From positions 1 to 13,579 of the forward strand of contig CAMEOC010000005.1 in the NCBI GenBank assembly GCA_945929285.1: a stretch of DNA of 13,579 nt. Direction: 5' to 3'. The notes beneath the pieces are model-generated. The model had not been told where the DNA came from. It saw only the letters and a program-made list of their open reading frames with translations, and did not search any database. Within the stretch, counting starts at the first letter, position 1. Each line of letters starts with the position of its first letter. Position numbers and translations under genes: made by a program. The stretch is from an uncultured Mucispirillum sp. Lineage in GTDB: Bacteria > Chrysiogenota > Deferribacteres > Deferribacterales > Mucispirillaceae. Shown here one piece after another: positions 6,754-13,579 of this stretch.

Positions 6754-8904
6754 ATGAATAACGATGATATGCAGGAACTAGTTCAAGACTTTCTTGTAGA
6801 AACAAACGAAATAATTGAAAACTTAGACCATGACCTTGTGGAGCTTGAAAGCAATCAAAATGATTTAGAGCTTTTAAACAAGATTTTCCGTGGTGCTCAC
6901 ACAATGAAGGGTTCTTCTTCATTTTTAGGTTTTAATAAATTAGCTGACCTTACTCACCATGCAGAAGATATCCTTAATAAACTCCGTAAAGGTGAAATGG
7001 TTGTTACAAGAGAGATTATGGATACCCTTTTAGAGTTTGTAGATAAAACTAAACAGATTATTAATGACATTGAAAACGGTACAGATACAGTAGATGTTTC
7101 TTCTGTTGTTAATGATTTAAAACTTGCAAGTGAAGGTAAATTAGTTGGTAAAAAATCAGCAGCACCTGCTTCATCTGCTCCGGCTGCAGCTGCAACACCA
7201 ACACCAGCACCTGCACCAAAACAAGCTCCAAAACAGGATAATAAGCCACAGCACCAGGCAACTCAGGTGGAACAGACTATCCGTGTAGACGTTAGCAGGC
7301 TTGATTCCCTTGTAAACTTAGTTGGTGAGCTTGTTTTAAGCAGAAACAGGCTTTCTCAAATTGCAGGTGAGCTTGAAAATAAATTTGAAAACGAATACCT
7401 GGTAGAACAGCTTTTAGATGTTACAAGTGCCATTGGTATGAATACAACAGAATTACAGCTTGCAATTATGAAAACAAGAATGATTGCAATCGGTAAAGTA
7501 TTTAATAAATTCCCTCGTGTAGTTCGTGATATTGCAAGAGATACAGGTAAAGAAATAGATTTAATTATTTCAGGTGAAGAAACAGAGCTTGATAAACAAG
7601 TTATTGAATCTATTGGCGACCCGCTCCTCCACATGATTAGAAACTCTTGCGACCATGGTGTAGAAACTCCAGATGTTAGGGCTGCAAAAGGTAAACCAAG
7701 AACAGGTACAGTTTTATTATCAGCATACCATGAAGGAAACCATGTTGTTATAGAAATTAAAGACGACGGGGCAGGTATGGACCCTGAAAAATTAAAAAGA
7801 AAAGCTATTGAAAAAGGTGTTATTACTTTAGATGAAGCAAATAACATGGACGATAAACAAGCTTTCTCTTTAATATTTAAAGCAGGTTTTTCCACAGCAG
7901 AAAAAATCACAAACATATCAGGCCGTGGGGTTGGTATGGATGTGGTTCGCACAAATATTGAAAAATTAAATGGTATTATTACCATTGATTCTAAAATAAA
8001 CGAAGGCTCAACTTTCTTCTTAAAACTTCCATTAACTCTGGCTATTATCCAAGCATTACTTGTGGAAGTAGCAGGGGAAACTTTTGCTATACCACTTGCT
8101 TCAGTTGTGGAAACAGTTCGTATTACAAACGAAGAAATCCACTCTTTTGAAGGAAGGGAAGTTTTAAAATTAAGGGATAGAGTATTATCACTTGTTAGGC
8201 TTGATGAAGCTTTTGCTTTAGATGAGCTTGAGCAGGATGAAATATATGTAGTTGTTGTGGCACTGGCTGAAAAGCAGTTAGGCTTTATAGTTGATAAGTT
8301 AATAGGCCAGGAAGAAATAGTTATTAAATCTCTTGGTGAATACCTTGCGGGTAACCCTGGTATTGCAGGTGCTACTATTACAGGTGATGGTAGGGTTAGA
8401 TTAATCCTTGATGTATCAGGTGTAATAGAAGTTGCTTCAAATATGCCTAGAAGAATAAGAAATGTTAAAAAACTTGGTGGCAATAAAAGAAGCTCTGCTC
8501 AAGCACAAAGCAAAAAAACTAATGCTATTAAAGTATTAATATGCGATGATTCTTCTACTGATAGAAAAATATGCAAAAAAGTTCTTGAATCTCAAGACTG
8601 GATAGAAACAGTGGAAGCACCAGCAGCAAAAGATGCTTTAAATATATTAGATAGAGATAAAAGTATAGATTTAATCATCAGTGATATAATGATGCCAGAT
8701 ATGGACGGCTTTAGGCTTTCTAGAAGCATAAGGGAAAAAGGTTATGAAATGCCTATTATAGCAGTATCTGCTAGAATGGAACCTTCTGATAGAAAGAAAA
8801 TAAGCGCATCAGGCATTAATGCTTTTGTTCAAAAGCCTATAAACCAGCAGTTATTATTGGATAAGATTGATGAGCTTATCTCACAACAAAACAATAACGG
8901 TTAG
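6754..8904 (+). CDS. cheA: CheA chemotaxis histidine kinase with fused receiver domain
   Basis: Kinase that phosphorylates CheY and CheB in receptor arrays; 716 aa. Order of domains: Hpt (about 1-110) with phospho-site H49 in GAHTMKGSS; an Ala/Pro/Gln-rich linker (about 130-170) with no room for a P2 CheY-binding domain; P3 dimerisation (about 172-235, RLDSLVNLVGELVLSRNRL); HATPase with N-box HMIRNSCDHG (293-302), DDGAGMD (337-343) and GRGVGMD (390-396); CheW-like P5 (about 430-565); and a C-terminal receiver (about 592-712) with D598/D599, phospho-acceptor D644 in ISDIMMPDMDG and K of QKPI. This is a CheA-receiver hybrid. The ATG is preceded by CAGGTGG with short spacing. The last 35 bases overlap the next gene. 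Confidence 0.95.
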   Translation: MNNDDMQELVQDFLVETNEIIENLDHDLVELESNQNDLELLNKIFRGAHTMKGSSSFLGFNKLADLTHHAEDILNKLRKGEMVVTREIMDTLLEFVDKTKQIINDIENGTDTVDVSSVVNDLKLASEGKLVGKKSAAPASSAPAAAATPTPAPAPKQAPKQDNKPQHQATQVEQTIRVDVSRLDSLVNLVGELVLSRNRLSQIAGELENKFENEYLVEQLLDVTSAIGMNTTELQLAIMKTRMIAIGKVFNKFPRVVRDIARDTGKEIDLIISGEETELDKQVIESIGDPLLHMIRNSCDHGVETPDVRAAKGKPRTGTVLLSAYHEGNHVVIEIKDDGAGMDPEKLKRKAIEKGVITLDEANNMDDKQAFSLIFKAGFSTAEKITNISGRGVGMDVVRTNIEKLNGIITIDSKINEGSTFFLKLPLTLAIIQALLVEVAGETFAIPLASVVETVRITNEEIHSFEGREVLKLRDRVLSLVRLDEAFALDELEQDEIYVVVVALAEKQLGFIVDKLIGQEEIVIKSLGEYLAGNPGIAGATITGDGRVRLILDVSGVIEVASNMPRRIRNVKKLGGNKRSSAQAQSKKTNAIKVLICDDSSTDRKICKKVLESQDWIETVEAPAAKDALNILDRDKSIDLIISDIMMPDMDGFRLSRSIREKGYEMPIIAVSARMEPSDRKKISASGINAFVQKPINQQLLLDKIDELISQQNNNG

Positions 8905-9208
8905 TTTAGCTGCTGTAATATTTTTATTAATATTAGTTCAAGTTGCCGCAGCAAGGGTATATGTTTATGAAGTTACCACTGCGGCAACTCGTTTTCAAAC
9001 AGCATCAAAACTGCCACCAGATGCTTTTTTGTATTATAATGGTGGCTATGATGTTATATACGACCTTAAAGTATTAGCTACATATCCTGATGAAAAAATG
9101 GCACAAGCCTTAAAGGATTATAATCTTGAAAAAAATAATAGTAATGCTCTTATTCACAACCCTGTTCCTCGTAATATCCCCAAAAAGCCATATTATTGGT
9201 GGAGATAA
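8870..9208 (+). CDS. Small exported protein of unknown function
   Basis: 112 aa from the ATG at 8870, which lies inside the 3' end of cheA in another frame (35-base overlap). A TTG immediately before (8867) is possible. The N-terminus is a clear signal peptide: polar MSLSHNKT, a hydrophobic core (about residues 9-24), then QVAAAR as a likely signal peptidase I site. The mature part is about 85 residues, rich in Tyr, and ends in a basic, aromatic tail (KKPYYWWR). No domain is recognised. Its ribosome site is weak (GG..AAG), so translation may depend on coupling with cheA. The 3' end overlaps the next gene by 83 bases. A real gene is favoured by the signal peptide and dense packing. Confidence 0.65.
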   Translation: MSLSHNKTITVSLAAVIFLLILVQVAAARVYVYEVTTAATRFQTASKLPPDAFLYYNGGYDVIYDLKVLATYPDEKMAQALKDYNLEKNNSNALIHNPVPRNIPKKPYYWWR

Positions 9209-9908
9209 TATATTTGCTGCCACTTATAATGAGCAGAATACGTATGAAATACGCATTGAGAATAACCTTTCTAAGATTATTACCACAATGACAGTAATGG
9301 CAGAAAATGAGCAGCAGGCAAGGGAAAATGTTTCATTAAACGGTTGGAGTGTAATTGGTGTTAAGCTTTTAAAAGAAAGAGTAAAAGAAACTTACACACT
9401 AAATACAGATTTAGTAACAACAACCATACCAAATAATATTGATTTAGAAGGCAAAATTAATATACCAAATGAGCCTAAAAAAGAAAGCAAGCAAACTATA
9501 TCAAAAGAAAGCGGCAATAAAAATGTGGCAGATAATTTGCAGTTACTTCCAACATCAAAAGATTTAGAGTTAATATTAACAATACATTTTGATTTAGGCA
9601 ATGTATCTCCAATATTTGATGATCATATTTCAAAAATATTTGACAGCCTTCCAAAAGATAGAGATTATGTGCTTTTTGGCAATGCAGATGATGTGCAAGT
9701 AGGTAAAAAAGCAACTTATGGCAGTAATTATGAGCTTTCATACCTTAGAGCAGAGCATATTAAAAAACTGCTAATAGAAAAAGGCTATAATGCCGATAAA
9801 ATAAGAACAGTAGGTTTAGGTACACGCTATCCACTTGAAAAAAATGCTAAAAAAGGCAGCTTAAAAAACAGGCGAGTAGAAATATATGGATTCAGAACGC
9901 AAGGCTAG
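9126..9908 (+). CDS. OmpA-domain exported protein
   Basis: 260 aa from a TTG start at 9126, supported by AAAGGA (9112-9117) eight bases upstream and by the signal peptide it produces: MKKI, a hydrophobic core to about residue 18, and a possible cleavage near IFAA (about 30-32). No lipobox cysteine is seen. Residues ~40-85 form a small alpha/beta region (MAENEQQARENVSLNGWSV) of the type in which an AxxxxxAxxxL..GW pattern is common. A Lys/Ser-rich linker follows, then an OmpA/MotB-type peptidoglycan-binding domain (about 147-256): IHFDLGN, YELSYLRAEHIKKLL, IRTVGLGTRYPL and NRRVEIYG. It probably sits in the periplasm bound to the cell wall. It is not MotB: no N-terminal anchor with the stator Asp and no motA nearby. 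It overlaps the following gene by 23 bases. Confidence 0.82.
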   Translation: MKKIIVMLLFTTLFLVISPKSHIIGGDNIFAATYNEQNTYEIRIENNLSKIITTMTVMAENEQQARENVSLNGWSVIGVKLLKERVKETYTLNTDLVTTTIPNNIDLEGKINIPNEPKKESKQTISKESGNKNVADNLQLLPTSKDLELILTIHFDLGNVSPIFDDHISKIFDSLPKDRDYVLFGNADDVQVGKKATYGSNYELSYLRAEHIKKLLIEKGYNADKIRTVGLGTRYPLEKNAKKGSLKNRRVEIYGFRTQG

Positions 9909-10860
9909 GTATGAACAGCTTTATAACATTAAACTTACAGAGTTTTACAGCTTTGTTAGTGAAGTTATGGGCGATTTTAACTATTCACTTCATAGAACAG
10001 TAAAAGATATTGAAAATAAAAGAAGAATAGAAATATGGGCATACCAAAGCAGGGAAGACCAGTCAGCAGTTGTATGGATAGAAGTTGTAAAACCAGGGGA
10101 AATACTTGATCCATACATTACAACAGATGTCCTTAGAACTATGAACGATGAAAATGTTACACGACTTTTCTTTTTTACAAACGGTCAAATGGGACCTGAG
10201 GAAAAAGAAGTTTTAGAAGGTTCAAACCACTTTGTATTTGGAACAGATGAAATAGTAGAAACATTAATAGCCATAGATATGAAGCGCTCCATTAAGGTTG
10301 TTAGAAAGCGTAAAAAGGTGCAGGTGCCTTCTGCTATGGTTTTAATTAAAAACTTTTTAAAGGCAAATAGAGTTACTAGAAGGGAAATAAAACTTAAAAC
10401 CAGTGCAGTGCCGGAGCTTGCAGGCCAGTATTACAAGCTTATAAGGCGTGTATTAAATGAAATAGATAAAATACCTGATATAAATGATATACCAGCCCAG
10501 TCAAGAGAACGGCTTAAAAAAATACAGTATGATTTACTGCCGGAGCTTTTAAAAACACCATACTATACTTTCACATACCAGTTTGCATATTTAAGAAATG
10601 CACTATTTTCTTTAATAGAATATACAATTGTGTATATTGGTAATGTAATAGAGAATGAATCAGAAGATGATTTGAAAAAGAACAGGGAAGTAATAGAAGA
10701 AATCATGAGTAAGCTTGACAGTGTAGATGACCAAATAGCAAACTATAAGTCTGATTTAATGTTTTCTTCAGAGAAGGTGGCACTAAAGCTTATAATGTCT
10801 GCAGGGCTTTTTAGTATTATTGCTCTTTTCATTTTAATAGTATTAAAATTTACAAGATAA
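9886..10860 (+). CDS. C-terminally membrane-anchored protein, possible nuclease-like N-domain
   Basis: 324 aa; its ATG overlaps the end of the OmpA-domain gene. Residues ~10-125 form an alpha/beta domain whose pattern (helix with TEFYSFVSEVMGDF, then IEIWAY, VVWIEVVKPGE, helix, LFFFTNGQMGPEE, VFGTDEIVETL) recalls the Mrr-type restriction-endonuclease-like fold. The expected (D/E/Q)xK catalytic signature is not clean (EVVK instead), so if related it is likely inactive. A very basic stretch (KVVRKRKKVQ, about 138-147) follows, then a long helical region and a single hydrophobic helix near the C-terminus (about 299-321, LIMSAGLFSIIALFILIVL). This predicts a tail-anchored protein facing the cytoplasm. 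The function is unknown. It ends the long gene run; the next gene is 196 bases away. Confidence 0.75.
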   Translation: MDSERKARYEQLYNIKLTEFYSFVSEVMGDFNYSLHRTVKDIENKRRIEIWAYQSREDQSAVVWIEVVKPGEILDPYITTDVLRTMNDENVTRLFFFTNGQMGPEEKEVLEGSNHFVFGTDEIVETLIAIDMKRSIKVVRKRKKVQVPSAMVLIKNFLKANRVTRREIKLKTSAVPELAGQYYKLIRRVLNEIDKIPDINDIPAQSRERLKKIQYDLLPELLKTPYYTFTYQFAYLRNALFSLIEYTIVYIGNVIENESEDDLKKNREVIEEIMSKLDSVDDQIANYKSDLMFSSEKVALKLIMSAGLFSIIALFILIVLKFTR

Positions 10861-11047
10861 TATTTCATATATAAAATTTGATAATATCACATAACTTATT
10901 AATGTATATAATCTTTTTATGCCTAAAAATATAATAAACATCATATGTTTTAAATATAAATATAAAAAAATAATCTTATCTCTTGTAAAATAAAAATCTT
11001 TTTTGTATAATTTAATGAATAATTAGTATTAATATTAATTTAGAAAA
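10861..11047. other. AT-rich intergenic gap
   Basis: 187 bases of almost pure A/T, the only long gap in the window. No GC-rich hairpin followed by a T-run is visible, so no classical terminator can be called for the upstream run. A weak six-base inverted repeat (AAACAT / ATGTTT, 10936-10950) is present, and a promoter-like pair lies near its right end. Confidence 0.6.
10983..11011 (+). promoter_or_regulatory. Promoter for the PP2C phosphatase-STAS module
   Basis: TTGTAA (10983-10988) and a perfect TATAAT (11006-11011) are separated by exactly 17 bases, the best vegetative-type promoter match in the window. Transcription would start near 11018, giving a leader of roughly 40 bases before the phosphatase gene. 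It supports a transcription unit separate from the chemotaxis run. No sigma-28 or sigma-54 consensus was seen here. Confidence 0.55.
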
Positions 11048-11056
11048 GTGGGAGCT

Positions 11057-12652
11057 ATGGATTCTAATACATTAAACAGGCTGTTCGACGGCATTGATTC
11101 ATATATTATTACAGTAGATAGTGATTTTAATATAAAATTTGCCAATGGAAAAATATCTTTAATATCTGGCACTCATCCTGATGAGATGATAAATAAAAAG
11201 TGCTACAATGTTATACACGGCTACTTAAAACCATGTAAAGGCTGCCCAATAGCAGAAAAGAAAGATTTTAAAGGCACAGAAACTTTAATTAAAGATGTAG
11301 TAACATATAAAGGTAACAGAATGTTTGTAAAAGCCTCTTTTACGCGCATTGCAGAAGATTTATATGTTTCTTCTTTTATGGATATTACAGATATTGAGCA
11401 GGAAAGAATAGAATTAACTCACTTTCATAAAGAATCAAAAGCAAATAATTTCAGACTAATCCACGAAAAAAACACAAAAGATGCAGAAGTGCATTTCCTT
11501 GCCCGTGCCATTGATACTATGGCTCAAGGTATTATGATAGTTGATGAAGAATATAATATTAAAACCATCAATAAAATGTTAAAAGATACCTCAAAACTTG
11601 GCAAGCAGGATATAAATAAAATAAAATGTTACAATGTATATGGTTTTGAAGAACCATGTAAAGACTGCCCTTTTAAAACAGATGCTAAAAAGTCCCTTCG
11701 ACAGATGCATGATAAGCACATGACTATTATGTATTCAAAATTTGACAGGTATATGGTAGAAAGCTTAAGGGATACCACAAGGGAAATAAAATTAATTGAT
11801 GATATTAGGGAAAGCCAGGAAGAAATCAGAGAAAAGCAAAGGCAGATGTCTATATTAAATGCAGACCTTTTAAGAATGAATGAAAAATTAAAAGCGGTGC
11901 AGGCTGTTATAGAAGACGAGCTAAAGCAAGTGGGCCACATTCAGGAAAGCCTTTTACCAGAACAGCTTCCTGTGGTGGAAGGTTATGATTTTGCTGCCAC
12001 ATATATACCAGCAGAACAGGCAGGGGGCGACTATTACGATACTATACAGATGAGTAATAACTACTGGGGCTTTGTGGTGGCAGATGTTTCAGGCCATGGA
12101 ACACCAGCTGCCGTTATTATGGCTATTACAAGGGCAATAATGCGAAGCTACACTTTTGATGTAATATCGGCTTCTGATGCTTTAACTATGGTTAACGATA
12201 TTTTATGTGATAATATTCACACAAAAGATTTTGTTACCATGTTTTATGCAGTATTAAATACCCATAACGGCACATTTAATTTAGCTTCAGCTGGCCATAA
12301 CCCAGTATTATTTTTTGATTCATCAGAATTTATAGTTAAAAAAATAACTGCATCAGGTATGTTTTTAGGAACATTTGAAGGCCTTTCTTTTGAAGAAAAA
12401 AAATGGTCTATTGATAGCGGTGATATATTTTTTATGTATACAGATGGTTTAGTGGAAGCTATGAACTCATCCCGCGAGCAGTATGGTTATGACAGGCTTG
12501 TTTCTAAACTTATGATGTTTAGTGATTACCCTGCAGAAAGGCTTATAAAAGAAATAATGGACGATGTAAAAGATTTTACAGCAGGTGCTCCATTTGAAGA
12601 TGATATTACAATACTTATTATAAAAAGAGAGAAAGAAGAGAAAAAACCATAA
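11057..12652 (+). CDS. RsbU/SpoIIE-type PP2C serine phosphatase with two Cys-bearing PAS domains
   Basis: About 531 aa. Two PAS-like sensor domains (about 8-118 and 145-250) each start with a hydrophobic PAS strand (SYIITVDSDFNIKFAN; GIMIVDEEYNIKTIN) and each carry a cysteine motif KCYNV...PCK(G/D)CP: C49/C60/C63 and C191/C201/C204. A coiled coil (about 250-295) leads to a PP2C/SpoIIE domain with metal-binding acids D325 (AGGDYYD), D343 (VADVSGHG) and D515/D516 (EDDITILI). Such phosphatases dephosphorylate STAS anti-sigma antagonists, and a STAS gene follows directly. The cysteines suggest redox or metal sensing, by inference. ATG 11057 gives a GGGAG only two bases away; GTG 11048 in the same frame is the alternative. 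No membrane helix is seen, so it is probably cytoplasmic. Confidence 0.88.
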   Translation: MDSNTLNRLFDGIDSYIITVDSDFNIKFANGKISLISGTHPDEMINKKCYNVIHGYLKPCKGCPIAEKKDFKGTETLIKDVVTYKGNRMFVKASFTRIAEDLYVSSFMDITDIEQERIELTHFHKESKANNFRLIHEKNTKDAEVHFLARAIDTMAQGIMIVDEEYNIKTINKMLKDTSKLGKQDINKIKCYNVYGFEEPCKDCPFKTDAKKSLRQMHDKHMTIMYSKFDRYMVESLRDTTREIKLIDDIRESQEEIREKQRQMSILNADLLRMNEKLKAVQAVIEDELKQVGHIQESLLPEQLPVVEGYDFAATYIPAEQAGGDYYDTIQMSNNYWGFVVADVSGHGTPAAVIMAITRAIMRSYTFDVISASDALTMVNDILCDNIHTKDFVTMFYAVLNTHNGTFNLASAGHNPVLFFDSSEFIVKKITASGMFLGTFEGLSFEEKKWSIDSGDIFFMYTDGLVEAMNSSREQYGYDRLVSKLMMFSDYPAERLIKEIMDDVKDFTAGAPFEDDITILIIKREKEEKKP

Positions 12653-12684
12653 AAATCATTTTAATAAAATGACGGAGGAATATT

Positions 12685-13002
12685 ATGAACATTAAATCAG
12701 CAAACGGAAAAAGCGTAGCTTATCTTGAAGGTGAGATAAACGCAGAAACAGGTGCTGCAGTTAAAGCAGAAATCAACTCATTACTTAATAAAGATGGTGC
12801 TGTTGTATTATCATTTAAAAGCGTGGTATATATGAACTCATCTGGTTTAAGAGAAATTATAGACCTTTTCAAAACAGCAAATAAAAACAAAAAAGAAGTA
12901 TCATTATGTGATATGAACTCAGATATTAGAGAAATGTTTTCTTTTACAGGGCTTGATAAAGTATTTAAAATATATGATACAGAAGCGCAAGCATTAGGAT
13001 AA
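12685..13002 (+). CDS. STAS-domain anti-sigma factor antagonist
   Basis: A single STAS domain of 105 aa, the size of SpoIIAA/RsbV-type proteins, which bind anti-sigma kinases when unphosphorylated. The phospho-serine loop reads VYMNSSGLREI, placing S52 at the usual site with Asn51 where Asp is common. Strand and helix order (SVAYLEGEIN, AEINSLLNK, VVLSFKSV, VSLCDMNSDIREMFSFTGLDKVF) fits the family. GGAGG precedes the ATG with seven-base spacing. It follows the PP2C phosphatase by 32 bases, its likely activator. No cognate serine kinase (RsbW type) is in the window. Confidence 0.92.
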   Translation: MNIKSANGKSVAYLEGEINAETGAAVKAEINSLLNKDGAVVLSFKSVVYMNSSGLREIIDLFKTANKNKKEVSLCDMNSDIREMFSFTGLDKVFKIYDTEAQALG

Positions 13003-13006
13003 GGAT

Positions 13007-13579
13007 ATGGGCGAACTACAATACGAAATCACAAATGGAGTATTAAAAGCACATATCAACCCAGAAAATGATTTAAGCGATATTCAAGAAGTTTTAAATG
13101 TTGTAGAAACTCACAGCGAAGTTGTTTTAATAGGCATTGATATGTATAAATGCTCCTATATTCAAAGCAGGTTTTTAGCTAGTCTTGTGGCTGTTAAAAA
13201 ACTTGCAATGGCAAGAAAAATTACCATAGAGCTTTTAAATATTAATGACCAAATAGCTCAAGTTTTGCAGTCTACAAACCAGCAAAAGCTTTTTGTTATT
13301 AAAGATGATTATTCATCTTATCCTTTAGAAGCACTTTGTGAAAAGTTTTATGACACTGAAAAGGCAGAAGTGGTATGTGAATATTTATCTGCCAATTATG
13401 ACGATGATATTAGAAATAAATTAATAGAAATCGTAAACGGTGGAAACCCTATACTTGTGGAGTATGCCATATTAACAATGGGCAGGGCTCAAGATTATGA
13501 TAATATAGAGATTTACCGCAAAGCTTTAGAAGCAAGTGAAGCAAGTGTTAAATCTGCTGCCATACTTGTGCTTGGCTGG
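13007..13579 (+). CDS. STAS-HEAT repeat protein, 3'-partial
   Basis: The frame opens with ATG at 13007, four bases after the STAS gene, and remains open for 191 codons to the window edge. AGGA at 12996-12999 gives seven-base spacing. Residues ~1-110 look like a divergent STAS domain: VVLIGIDMYKCSYIQSRFL matches the STAS core with S54 at the phospho-site but Gln, Arg and Phe replacing the neighbouring Asp, Ser and Gly; ITIELLNINDQIAQVLQS and KLFVIKDD follow as in STAS. From ~120, repeating helices (DDIRNKLIEIVNGGNPILVEYAI, then VKSAAILVLGW at the edge) look like HEAT repeats. It is probably a scaffold or readout partner of the phosphatase-STAS pair. The total length is unknown. Confidence 0.75.
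   Translation, partial: MGELQYEITNGVLKAHINPENDLSDIQEVLNVVETHSEVVLIGIDMYKCSYIQSRFLASLVAVKKLAMARKITIELLNINDQIAQVLQSTNQQKLFVIKDDYSSYPLEALCEKFYDTEKAEVVCEYLSANYDDDIRNKLIEIVNGGNPILVEYAILTMGRAQDYDNIEIYRKALEASEASVKSAAILVLGW

Noticed and set aside
7356..8483. Long minus-strand open frame of about 375 codons inside cheA
   Set aside because: It lies wholly opposite a full, well-conserved kinase, has a Ser/Ile/Pro-rich composition typical of antisense shadows, and shows no domain.
8870..9908. Frameshift splitting one gene into the small exported protein and the OmpA-domain protein
   Set aside because: Each part has its own signal peptide, and the second has a well-spaced ribosome site (AAAGGA) before its TTG start, so two overlapping genes fit better.
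10936..10950. Inverted repeat as a terminator after the tail-anchored gene
   Set aside because: Only six AT-rich pairs with a three-base loop and no T-run; too weak for an intrinsic terminator.
1..13579. CRISPR arrays, tRNA or rRNA genes, IS ends or defence systems
   Set aside because: No repeat-spacer pattern, RNA gene, transposase or terminal repeats were seen; the only mobile-element-like signal is the short helicase-like piece at the left edge.

Overview
The window is about 13.6 kb of AT-rich DNA (roughly one third G+C by eye). All recognisable genes lie on the + strand, in one tightly packed flagellar and chemotaxis cluster followed by a short regulatory module. The gene set (flhF-flhG-small membrane gene-fliA-cheB-fliM-fliY/fliN-cheY-cheZ-like-cheA), the diderm-type envelope genes (OmpA-like, signal peptides) and the low G+C suggest a motile diderm. 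My best guess is Deferribacterota, with gut Mucispirillum-like bacteria as the closest idea, but this rests on gene content and remembered base composition, not on a search.

Layout. 1-750 is an open frame cut by the left edge. Its last two thirds are the GTPase domain of FlhF. Its first ~56 residues do not look like FlhF but like a DnaB-type replicative helicase of phages or mobile elements of Firmicutes. The two parts meet exactly at the Walker A motif, so the left end is probably a chimera (most simply a misassembly). 747-1795 holds flhG and a two-helix membrane protein. 1814-3659 holds fliA (sigma-28) and cheB. 3736-5665 holds the switch proteins FliM and a FliY-like FliN. 5725-8904 holds cheY, a divergent cheZ-like gene and a cheA with a fused receiver domain. 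8870-10860 is a three-gene envelope module whose genes overlap heavily: a small exported protein, an OmpA-domain protein, and a C-terminally membrane-anchored protein with a possible nuclease-like fold. After a 187-bp AT-rich gap with a good promoter come an RsbU-type PP2C phosphatase with two cysteine-bearing PAS domains, a STAS anti-sigma antagonist, and a STAS-HEAT protein cut by the right edge.

How they work together. FlhF and FlhG set flagellar position and number, and FliA transcribes late flagellar genes. CheA phosphorylates CheY and CheB, CheB resets receptors, and CheY-P binds the FliM/FliN switch. No cheW, cheR or receptor gene is in the window. Both visible candidates for removing phosphate from CheY-P (the CheC-like half of FliY/FliN and the CheZ-like protein) lack canonical catalytic residues, and CheA carries its own receiver but no visible P2 domain, so signal termination may be unusual here. 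The 3' module looks like a partner-switching circuit (PP2C phosphatase acting on STAS proteins).
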